From Alphaproteobacteria bacterium (GTDB lineage Bacteria; Pseudomonadota; Alphaproteobacteria; TMED109): 45,824 bases of DNA. The notes below the pieces were generated by a model. That model ran no database searches, was not told where the DNA came from, and was given only the letters and a program-made list of their open reading frames with translations. The stretch is taken from positions 1 to 45,824 of the forward strand of contig JAJDYI010000036.1 of the NCBI GenBank assembly GCA_022825235.1, given 5' to 3'. This document shows, in pieces, positions 1 through 7,105 of this stretch. The first letter of the stretch is position 1, and every line of letters begins with the position of its first letter. Both the position numbers and the translations under genes were made by a program.

Positions 1-496
1 TGCCACTGGCCGCCACCACCAAAACCTGCCAACCTCCCGACGGCGGACCGCCCACACCGGCGGCCTGAACGTCACCTCGGCCCACCGGAGAACACGAGCA
101 CACCCAGACGCTTGTTACACCACGTGCGGGGACACGATCGCACTCGGCCACCGTCCCGGTGGAGGGACCCATCCGCGCCACCGCCGAACAGATATGCCCG
201 GTATGTGCTCGGTCAGCGGGTGATAGCGCGGAACCGTGCCGCCGCCGACGTGGCGGAAGCACTGGGCCATCCGGGCTCATTCAGGATGCCGACCACCATC
301 GACCCCGACTCCCACTCGGTGACCGAACGAAAACTATGCCCGCGCAAGAAGGGACCGTGCGAAGCCACGGACATCGCCATCAGCAGTCGGAATTAATCTT
401 CCAGATGTTTGCCAATTGTTTGCCATCCTGGCTGACAGGGCTCTTTCGAACCCGCAGATGGCCTCGAAAGGGTTAATATATTCAGATATTTAGAGG
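1..496. other. Unassigned sequence, no recognisable gene
   Basis: Short open frames exist here, the longest about 100 codons, but none has a recognisable motif or convincing ribosome binding site, and frames overlap as expected by chance in GC-rich DNA. The stretch lies on the 3' side of tRNA-Lys, a common place for decayed integrated elements, and holds one copy of the 19-bp repeat described separately. I see nothing else in it. Confidence 0.5.
405..423. repeat. 19-bp direct repeat, copy 1, 3' of tRNA-Lys
   Basis: The sequence ATGTTTGCCAATTGTTTGC is identical to 11075-11093. It contains two TGTTTGCC units 11 bp apart (406-413 and 417-424). It lies 73 nt beyond the CCA end of the minus-strand tRNA-Lys. 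Its placement resembles an attachment or recombinase-binding site left by an integrative element, but that is inference. Confidence 0.6.
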
Positions 497-572
<76 letters not shown>

Positions 573-584
573 TCATGCGTTCGG

Positions 585-613
585 ACGATACGCCCGAGAC
601 CCGTGGTGGGCAA
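585..613 (-). promoter_or_regulatory. Probable promoter of tRNA-Lys
   Basis: On the minus strand TTGCCC (608-613) is separated by 17 nt from TATCGT (585-590), and the tRNA begins 12 nt further on. Spacing and position fit a housekeeping sigma-70 promoter, although both hexamers are imperfect. Confidence 0.45.
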
Positions 614-1044
614 CCGGCGCTCTTCCACAAAATTGAGAATGATCAATTCAGGTTGCCCGGAAGCAGGGCACCCCTTGAAACGTGGAATCAGCTGAGTCGG
701 CCCTGATGAGACAAACCATCTCGTGGCGGGCTGGCGGGGCTGGCCGAGATGTCTGGGATCCGGAGGGGACCAGCAGTACCAATTGGAAAGTACTGGTTCC
801 TCGCACAGGGCGTGCCGGACGTCCGTACCAACTGTTCACCAACGCTTGGCCCGACAGTTGATCTCCACGGGATCTCCGGCAATCGTCGAAGCTTGGCGTT
901 CCTTGACGCCGGCGACGGAAACGCGGAGCTTCAACCGCGGCCGGGGCGAGGTCACACGAGAGATTCGCATGACGGCGACTGGTGGCATCCAAGGTGGGTT
1001 TGGCTTCTGCTGGTTCCCTCCGGGGTCGGGGGAGGGGTAGCCCG
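614..1044. other. Intergenic region with no supported gene
   Basis: This stretch separates the tRNA-Lys promoter from the flavoprotein gene. Open frames occur on both strands, but none shows a recognisable domain or a ribosome binding site. Only the ribosome binding site of the next gene (about 1028-1037) is identifiable. Confidence 0.5.
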
Positions 1045-2295
1045 GTGCGCGTCGCCGTAGTGGGTGCCGGCATCGTTGGAGTTTCCACGGCCGAGTGGCT
1101 GCGCCGTGACGGACACGAGGTCTCCCTCATCGACCGGACCCGGCCGGGCGAGCCGGGCCAAGCTTCTTTTGGTAACGCCGGCGTGCTCGCCGCGAGTTCT
1201 GTAGTTCCGGTCTCGGTGCCGGGGCTGGTGTGGAAGCTGCCGGGCTATCTCCTGAGCCGTGATGCGCCGCTACACCTTCACTGGGGCAGCCTGGCGCGGT
1301 CCATGCCCTGGCTCCTGCACTTCCTCTGGAACGGAAGGCGCACCAAGGTCGAGCAGGTCGCCAAGGCGCTCGCGCCACTGATCGGTGACACGGTGGAGCA
1401 GCATCTCGCCCTCGCACGCGGAACCAATGCGGCGTCCTTTGTCCGATCGGCCAACTACACCGCCATCTATCGAAACCGCGCGGCGTTCAGGAAGGACGCA
1501 TTCGTTTTCGGCCTGCGCCGAAGTTTGGGCGGCGAATGGGATGAGTGGGATTGCGCGACGCTGAACGCACACGAACCGGAGTTGTCGGGCGCCTATGCTT
1601 TCGCGGCCTCGTTCCGCGACCACGGCTTTATCTCGTCGCCAGCGGGTTACGTAGCGGCTCTCGCGGAGCATTTCGAACGCGAGGGCGGAAGGTTCCTGAC
1701 CGGGGAGGCAGTCGACATTGTGCCTTGCGAGAGTGGCGGGGCGGCAGTCACCTTGGCGGGCGGCGCCCGGGAACACGCCGACCGGGTGGTGTTGGCCGCA
1801 GGAGTGTGGTCGGCAGGGTTGGCAAGACGCCTCGGTTACAAGACGGCGATGGTCGCCGAGCGGGGCTATCACGTGATGCTGTCGGGCGCTTCTTACATGC
1901 CGCGTGGCCCGATCATGGTGGCCGATGCCAAGACGTCGGTTACGCCGATGGCGGACGGGCTGCGCTTCGCAGGGACAGTGGAGGTGGCCCCCGTCAACGC
2001 GCCCCCAAGCCGGGCACCGGTCCAGGCGTTGCGGCGTACCGTCCGGCGGGTCTTCCCCCGGCTTTCATGGCAATCGGAAACGACGTGGATGGGTCAGAGG
2101 CCGTCGACGGTCGACAGCCTGCCATTGATCGGACCGCTTCCAGATGCGCCGGCCGTTCTCTTCGCGTTCGGCTCCCAACATGTCGGTATGACGATGGGGC
2201 CGCGGATGGGCAGGCTGATTGCCGATTTGGTGGCCATGCGTCGGCCCAATATCGACCTGCACCCCTATCGGGTCGATCGTTTCAATCGTGGATGA
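1045..2295 (+). CDS. FAD-dependent oxidoreductase, D-amino acid dehydrogenase (DadA)-like
   Basis: A DAO-family flavoprotein of 416 aa that probably oxidises a D-amino acid or another secondary amine. The N-terminus holds the dinucleotide-binding motif VGAGIVGVSTAEWLRRDG, and an acidic residue (LIDR) ends the second strand of the Rossmann fold. The C-terminus has the FAD-contacting stretch GSQHVGMTMGPRMGRLI, as in DadA-type enzymes. I chose GTG at 1045 because GGGGGAGGGG lies about 8 nt upstream and the FAD motif starts at once; an ATG 63 nt upstream would add a tail unusual for this family. It stands alone and is convergent with the next gene. The family covers DadA, glycine oxidase and sarcosine-type enzymes, so the substrate is unknown. 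Confidence 0.85.
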   Translation: MRVAVVGAGIVGVSTAEWLRRDGHEVSLIDRTRPGEPGQASFGNAGVLAASSVVPVSVPGLVWKLPGYLLSRDAPLHLHWGSLARSMPWLLHFLWNGRRTKVEQVAKALAPLIGDTVEQHLALARGTNAASFVRSANYTAIYRNRAAFRKDAFVFGLRRSLGGEWDEWDCATLNAHEPELSGAYAFAASFRDHGFISSPAGYVAALAEHFEREGGRFLTGEAVDIVPCESGGAAVTLAGGAREHADRVVLAAGVWSAGLARRLGYKTAMVAERGYHVMLSGASYMPRGPIMVADAKTSVTPMADGLRFAGTVEVAPVNAPPSRAPVQALRRTVRRVFPRLSWQSETTWMGQRPSTVDSLPLIGPLPDAPAVLFAFGSQHVGMTMGPRMGRLIADLVAMRRPNIDLHPYRVDRFNRG

Positions 2296-2401
2296 TCCGC
2301 CAGTACCTCTTCCAGCGCCCCGATACCTGAACCGGATGACGGCGAACCCGTTAGGTCGTCGCTTTCACGAGCCGCGGCTGCTTCCAGTCATCGAAAGAGG
2401 C

Positions 2402-3586
2402 CTACCACTGCGAGGATTGCTCTGCGTAGACGTGATCGGGCAACCGGTAGCTGGTTCCCCTCTCGTCGAACATCGAAACCTCGAGAATGGTGGTCAGGTT
2501 CGCGGTTTCGGCGGCGCGCTTGGCGCTCAACTTTCCCAAAATCCTCTCGACCCGATTCAGCGTCCGGAACTTCCACAGGACGCCGAAAGTGGAACTCTCG
2601 GGAAACATGAGCTCGTCGGCGAGTTGGACGCCGATCAGTGCACGCGATAGCTGCGCGATGTAGCCGGCAAGCTTCCGGCGCTCGTTGCGGTCGTCGAGAC
2701 CTGCGAACAGCGGCGCGGAATTGATCAGCGATGATGCGAGGGCAATCGACTCCGCCGATGGCGCCGGTTCGCAAAGCCGTCCGATACGAACGACTTCGAG
2801 CGCGTCTTCTTCGCTGCGGTACAGGATGGTCTCGGGAATGCCCATCAGATAGCCGGAATACCGCCACACTGCCATGAAGCTCCGGCGCTCCTCCTCGGAG
2901 AAGGACCCACCCAGGCGCTTCAGGTGCTGCAGCAGCCTGGCGGAAAAGGCGGCGACCGCGAAACCCAGATGCGCGGAACTGATCGGCGTGCCCAGTTCGT
3001 CGGTGTCCCATTCCTCGGAACGGTCCAGCAGTTGCCGGATCTTCGCGTGCACCAGCCTTATGCGAACGGAATGCGTCCACCCGTCGGCATGCGCGTCCAT
3101 GCCGCCGGGCATGAAGATCTCCAGCATATGCCGGTTATTCTGCTTCAGCCGACGCACGCCCTGGTCGCGCAGCCGCCCGGTGAGAAAGAACGACTTCGCG
3201 ATGTTGGTGGAGAACCCCTCCACCAGCACCCCGCCCACCATGCCGGCGAGAATCAGCCGCGTGTTCCGGTGGAACATGCGGCAGCCAGGCTGGAATGTGG
3301 ACAGGTTGAGCCAGTCCGGCGGTTCGGCGCAGTGCGCGAAGAATTCCCTGACCGATGCTGGTGCGTCGCGAAGCGCATCGCCCTCGCGATCGTGCATGCC
3401 GAGCTCGATCAGCCTGGCCGACTCATCCTGTCCGAGCGGCTCGAGTTCGGCGACCATGGCGTCGGCGAGCGGATCGCCGATCATGGTGTGCGCGAGGTAA
3501 GTCGCCGTCCGTTCGGGATCGACTTGCCGGCCCCGGGAGAATCCCTCTGCGTAGGCGGCGGGGATATTCTTCGTATCTGGCGTCAA
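2402..3586 (-). CDS. Oxygenase MpaB family protein (DUF2236)
   Basis: A 394-aa protein of the MpaB/latex-clearing-protein family, whose characterised members are haem-dependent oxygenases. Family signatures are visible in order: FFLTGRLRDQGVRRL near residue 130, then WTHSVRIRLVHAKIRQLL near 170 with the conserved histidine, then WDTDELGTPIS and WRYSGYLMGIPETIL. The length is typical. There is no signal peptide, so it is probably cytoplasmic. The frame opens with TTG at 3586, with AAGG a few bases upstream; an internal Met at about residue 36 is a less likely start because family-like sequence precedes it. It is convergent with the flavoprotein and not in an operon. Substrate unknown. Confidence 0.82.
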   Translation of the reverse strand: MTPDTKNIPAAYAEGFSRGRQVDPERTATYLAHTMIGDPLADAMVAELEPLGQDESARLIELGMHDREGDALRDAPASVREFFAHCAEPPDWLNLSTFQPGCRMFHRNTRLILAGMVGGVLVEGFSTNIAKSFFLTGRLRDQGVRRLKQNNRHMLEIFMPGGMDAHADGWTHSVRIRLVHAKIRQLLDRSEEWDTDELGTPISSAHLGFAVAAFSARLLQHLKRLGGSFSEEERRSFMAVWRYSGYLMGIPETILYRSEEDALEVVRIGRLCEPAPSAESIALASSLINSAPLFAGLDDRNERRKLAGYIAQLSRALIGVQLADELMFPESSTFGVLWKFRTLNRVERILGKLSAKRAAETANLTTILEVSMFDERGTSYRLPDHVYAEQSSQW

Positions 3587-4055
3587 TTCCGGCCTTGTAC
3601 CTGCCGATCTAGGGGCAGGTCCCGGTGAAATTACGCATGGTCATACATGCCCTGCGACGACAAGGGCCGCGCAAATGCCCCATCCACGTACGCACGGAAT
3701 TATGGTGAAACCCAGCCATGGGTAAAGGACGTGCCACAAGAAACGTCAGTTCTTGACACATGAACGCGGCACTGGGACCCGGGGCGACGCCGATCGACAG
3801 GACGACCGTGGCGGATGGACTGGCGGTCGCGGGCCTGCGGCCGACCGGCGGCAGCTTGGCAATTGAGTTCGAATACGGCGGCGCGGCCGTGCAGCCCGCG
3901 ACTGAACCGGGCAGTGGCTTCGGCCCCGGCGACGGCGTGCTGGCGGAGCACGATCTGCTGGCGGATTCCCGCACGTTCCTCGCCCGGTTGCGCAACGCCC
4001 GTGCGCTTGCGGTCCGGGAGTACCCTCGCTAGGGCGGGGGTTGGGCGACGCGGAC
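3587..4055. other. Degenerate region upstream of the DUF2285 remnant
   Basis: One 90-codon frame (3760-4032, plus strand) begins with ATG just after a TTGACA, but its product matches nothing I recognise and it ends in a different phase from the DUF2285-like frame that follows. It may be the decayed N-terminal part of that gene, or chance. Confidence 0.4.
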
Positions 4056-4261
4056 ATGTTGAAGGCAGTGGAGGGGGTGACGGCCGGGAAGTCGCTGCGC
4101 CAGATCGCGCTTGAGATCCTCGGCGCGGAATCAATCGCTCCGAGGGACTGGTAGCCCGACAGCGACGTGCGGGCACAAGTCTCCCGGCTGGAAAAGAAGC
4201 GCGCTTTCTCATGCAGGGCGGGTATTTCGAGTTTGCGGCCGGGCGGCGGCCGCAGGTGTGA
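4056..4261 (+). pseudogene. DUF2285-type protein remnant (nonsense and frameshift)
   Basis: From 4056 the frame reads LKAVEGVTAGKSLRQIALE, then GAESIAPRDW, a TAG stop at 4152-4154, and PDSDVRAQVSRLEKK. A shift to another frame near 4205 restores LMQGGYFEF, ending at TGA 4259-4261. In order these match the DUF2285 C-terminal domain: a leucine-rich helix with an S-x-R-x-I-A turn, then a D-W/S-D-x-R segment, then the closing L-x-x-GGY. DUF2285 genes are typical of integrative conjugative elements and plasmids in alphaproteobacteria. Two inactivating lesions imply a dead gene and a decayed mobile element. The family assignment is by motif memory. Confidence 0.55.
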
Positions 4262-4547
4262 TGGGGGAATGTCAAGCGATTGCGCTCGTTGAGTCCGTCG
4301 GCTGCCCCGCATCATCAAAGCTGGGCGCGAGAACCGCCGATGCCGTTGGTGCGAATTGGCAAGCAGACGTCACGGTCCGACGGAACGCATTCACGTACGC
4401 GATTCGAGAAAGGAGGGGATGGCGCAGCAGGCGCGGCATGCAACGTCAGGAATTAGTGCGAATCCGGTGACAATTCGATGACGGAAAACGGGCAAAGAAG
4501 AATGCGGAATTCAGGCTGGCAAGAAATCAAGAGAAATGTTTCCAACC

Positions 4548-5405
4548 CTACCCACGCCAGTGCGCAGCTCGCGCATTTCTTCTAGCAGCTGAGAGATCGT
4601 GCCTGAGCTTCTGTGCCCAATATCGAATACCGCTATCCTTAGATTCTCTTGCACACCTCCGTAGCGCAGCACGAAGCACTTTGTTGCTCATTAGGTTTTC
4701 TATTGCTTCAAGTCGTGGGCGAATAGGCCCCAGACCTAACCACTCTGCTGCGTCCCACGCCGGATCACGTTTGCTCTCAGACAATATTGCTTTTCTTACC
4801 TCTTCCTCAATGCGGTGGTCAATGCAATTTGGGGTCCAGCCGAACATTAGCGACAACAGCGCACGTATAATTTCCATATAAACACGCCCGATCATTCCTC
4901 CGTCCGTGTTGTTACCACCCTCGATACTCGCATACCTATTTGTTACAAGTACTTCGGCTTTGCCATGTTTCCGAAAATAGTCAAGGATGTTTGTATTTCG
5001 CTGGATGGTTGTGACGCTTTCCAGGTATTGGATAGCGGCGTCGAAACATCGCTCTAGCTCTTTGAATGCCTTGGGGCTGTGTTGTTGAATATCGGCCATC
5101 AGTCGGTGTAGTTCGTGCCCGCGAGAACGAATCTCTTTCTCTGACATGCCAGCGTCCAACAGAATCGCCTTGAGGCCCTTCTCGATTGCCTCGTGAGCAT
5201 TCCTAGCATCCGCCCTTAACTTAGCTTTTGAATATGCTGAGGAGAGTAATCCAATCTGTAGGAGTCTCTTAAAGAATTTATCTTCAGGTTGTGCGTCTAG
5301 GTTCGCTGCATGAGTCAAGCGGCTATGTATATCGCGCGGCGGTCTCTCCAGTTCGTCGAGAGCAAACCTCAAATCCGCCCATACGTCTTCCTTGTTTAGG
5401 GACAT
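4548..5405 (-). CDS. Hypothetical HEPN-like protein, AT-rich
   Basis: A protein of 285 aa (293 if begun at the ATG at 5429). I chose the ATG at 5405 because AAAAGG lies about 10 nt upstream, whereas the first ATG has no such site. The N-terminal half is helical and contains AHEAIEKGLKAILLDAG followed by RGHELHRL, which resembles the A-x-E-K-x-L-K-x-x-L and G-H-x-L signatures of HEPN domains. RGHELH fits the spacing of an R-x4-H motif, but its position is not that of the classical HEPN ribonuclease motif, so catalysis is uncertain. Base composition is visibly poorer in GC than every neighbour, indicating recent transfer. It is divergent from the ATPase operon. HEPN proteins are common in toxin-antitoxin and antiviral loci; that role is inference. 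Confidence 0.45.
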   Translation of the reverse strand: MSLNKEDVWADLRFALDELERPPRDIHSRLTHAANLDAQPEDKFFKRLLQIGLLSSAYSKAKLRADARNAHEAIEKGLKAILLDAGMSEKEIRSRGHELHRLMADIQQHSPKAFKELERCFDAAIQYLESVTTIQRNTNILDYFRKHGKAEVLVTNRYASIEGGNNTDGGMIGRVYMEIIRALLSLMFGWTPNCIDHRIEEEVRKAILSESKRDPAWDAAEWLGLGPIRPRLEAIENLMSNKVLRAALRRCARESKDSGIRYWAQKLRHDLSAARRNARAAHWRG

Positions 5406-5429
5406 TGTGATGTTTGCCTTTTGGCGCAT

Positions 5430-5772
5430 GCTGAAGAGACTATAGCTTTTGTCTGTCCCTGAAATTACTGTACCAAATTGAGTCCATTTGGAAGCTTCGC
5501 ACTTTCGTCACCTAAAGCGGTCCAAAAAGAAATGTGCGATCGTTCGGTTGATGGGTCCAATCCACACGTGTAATCGAGAAGGCGCGTGGCCAATCCAGGG
5601 ACGACATCTGTCAGTGGATCTCGGTTGGCAAGCGCCTCCCGGCCGACAGAGCGAGAGGCGAGGCAGGCGAGATCGAATCAGGGGCGGGAAAGCCGGTTGT
5701 GCAGCAGTGAAGGTGCTGCGAAATGCAGGCAGGGTAGACGGTCCTACGGAATGCGGCAGATCTGGATTCAGG
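5430..5772. other. Divergent intergenic region
   Basis: This space separates the HEPN-like gene (leftward) from the ATPase operon (rightward). I found no gene in it. The repeat-containing promoter begins right after its right end. Confidence 0.5.
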
Positions 5773-5811
5773 GTTGACAACAAGGTTGTTGCCAACGATA
5801 TTGTTGCCAAC
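5773..5811 (+). promoter_or_regulatory. Promoter with three 15-bp-spaced GTTGNCAAC palindromes
   Basis: Three 9-bp palindromes, GTTGACAAC (5773-5781), GTTGCCAAC (5788-5796) and GTTGCCAAC (5803-5811), start exactly 15 bp apart, and a half site, GTTGG, starts at 5818 on the same period. A sigma-70-like promoter is embedded in them: TTGACA at 5774-5779, a 17-bp spacer and GATATT at 5797-5802. The first palindrome covers the -35 hexamer, the second ends next to the -10, and the third covers the expected transcript start. This layout is that of an operator array where a bound protein would block transcription. The ATG of the first ATPase follows at 5832 with GGAGGAGAG as ribosome binding site. Confidence 0.65.
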
Positions 5812-5831
5812 GTTTTCGTTGGAGGAGAGCC

Positions 5832-7088
5832 ATGATCCGAAAAGGCGGCAGCAACTGGGTCGACGGAGAGAACTTCTTCGACCGCGAGTCGGAGCTCGAA
5901 GCGTTGGAAGAGCGGGTGCGGGAGAAAACCCACACCCTTCTGACCGCACAGCGGCGGATGGGTAAGACCAGTCTGGTGCGGGAGCTGCAGCGCCGTCTGG
6001 CCGAAACGGGAGACTTCGAGGTCGTCTTCGTCGATCTGGAGGCGGCTACCGATCCGGCCGATGCGATTGCCGAAATCGGAGTTCAGGCGAAGGCCGTGCG
6101 TGCGGCTTGGGATCGGATCATGACCAGTTTCGCCATTCTGGTGAGGAGCGCTGGCGGCCGGATCGAGGAACTCTCGCTTGCGGATCTGAAGGTCAAACTG
6201 CGGGCCGGGATCGATGCGGGAAATTGGTCGCAAAGAGGTGACGCGATCTTTGCCGCCCTGTCGGAAAGTGGCCGGCCGGTCGTGCTCGCAATCGACGAGT
6301 TACCGATACTGATAAACCGGCTGCTGAAGGACGAGACAGGACGCGTGACACCGGAGGGGAAACGGGAGGCTGACGCGTTCCTGAGCTGGCTGCGCAAGGC
6401 GGGTCAAGCCCACAGGGATCAGGTCACGCTGATCCTGTCGGGCAGCGTGAGCCTGGAGCCGCTGTTGGAACAGGCCGGGCTCAGCGCCCAAGCCAACATC
6501 TTTTCTCCTTACGATCTGAAACCGTGGAGCGAGGAAACTGCCGTTTCCTGCCTGGAGGCGCTTGGCCAGTCCTACGAGGTCAGTCTCGGGCCGGAGGCCG
6601 GGAGGGACATGTGCCGCAGGCTGCGTTGTTGCATCCCGCACCACGTCCAGATGTTCTTTGACAGGATGCACGATCATCTGCGGCGCACCGGGAGAAAGGC
6701 CGCCTCGCTGGAAGATGTCGAATGGGTCTATGTGCGGGAGATGCAGGGCGTCCGGGGGCAGGTGGACCTGCAGCATTACGAGGGCCGGCTGGAGACGGTC
6801 CTCGGGAGAACGGGGTACACGGTTGCGCTGGAGATTCTCACGGCAGCGGCAGTCGACGGCGGTATCGCTGCCGAAACGATCGACCGGTACCGCGAATATT
6901 TCGCGACGGGAGACGCGCACGACGGAGACGGCGCGCCCGCGTTTGACCATGTGCTGCACGTCCTGCAGCACGACGGCTATCTGGAACCTAGGGACGGCGG
7001 TTACCGGTTCGTGTCCGGACTCGTCGAGGACTGGTGGCGCGGACGCTACGGGCAGAGGTTCGTGTCCGTGTTCGACCGGCAGCGCTGA
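5832..7088 (+). CDS. P-loop ATPase, first gene of ATPase/TPR pair
   Basis: A 418-aa soluble ATPase of the archaeal-ATPase/AAA type. The N-terminal FFDRESELEAL leads into a variant Walker A, LLTAQRRMGKTSL (residues about 37-48), in which the usual glycines are replaced, as is normal for this family. Walker B is VVLAIDE at about 150-156. A downstream SGS (VTLILSGSVSLEPLL) occupies the sensor-1 position. The C-terminal third looks like winged-helix or lid sequence (DHVLHVLQHDGYLE). The start is ATG 5832, with GGAGGAG upstream and a regulated promoter before it. The stop is 17 nt before the next start, so the pair is one operon. Function is unknown; I infer it works with the TPR ATPase as a signalling or defence pair. 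Confidence 0.8.
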   Translation: MIRKGGSNWVDGENFFDRESELEALEERVREKTHTLLTAQRRMGKTSLVRELQRRLAETGDFEVVFVDLEAATDPADAIAEIGVQAKAVRAAWDRIMTSFAILVRSAGGRIEELSLADLKVKLRAGIDAGNWSQRGDAIFAALSESGRPVVLAIDELPILINRLLKDETGRVTPEGKREADAFLSWLRKAGQAHRDQVTLILSGSVSLEPLLEQAGLSAQANIFSPYDLKPWSEETAVSCLEALGQSYEVSLGPEAGRDMCRRLRCCIPHHVQMFFDRMHDHLRRTGRKAASLEDVEWVYVREMQGVRGQVDLQHYEGRLETVLGRTGYTVALEILTAAAVDGGIAAETIDRYREYFATGDAHDGDGAPAFDHVLHVLQHDGYLEPRDGGYRFVSGLVEDWWRGRYGQRFVSVFDRQR

Positions 7089-7105
7089 GAACGGGAGTCG
7101 GACCG

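Noticed and set aside
112-396. A 94-codon plus-strand frame at the left edge
   Set aside because: No ribosome binding site, no motif, and an overlapping frame of similar length.
3760-4032. A 90-codon frame possibly forming the N-terminus of the DUF2285 gene
   Set aside because: It ends in another phase, and I cannot match it to DUF2285 N-terminal sequence, so it is only mentioned as part of the degenerate region.
5411-5418. A third TGTTTGCC near the HEPN-like gene start
   Set aside because: Only 8 bp match and the second unit of the 19-bp repeat is missing; expected by chance.
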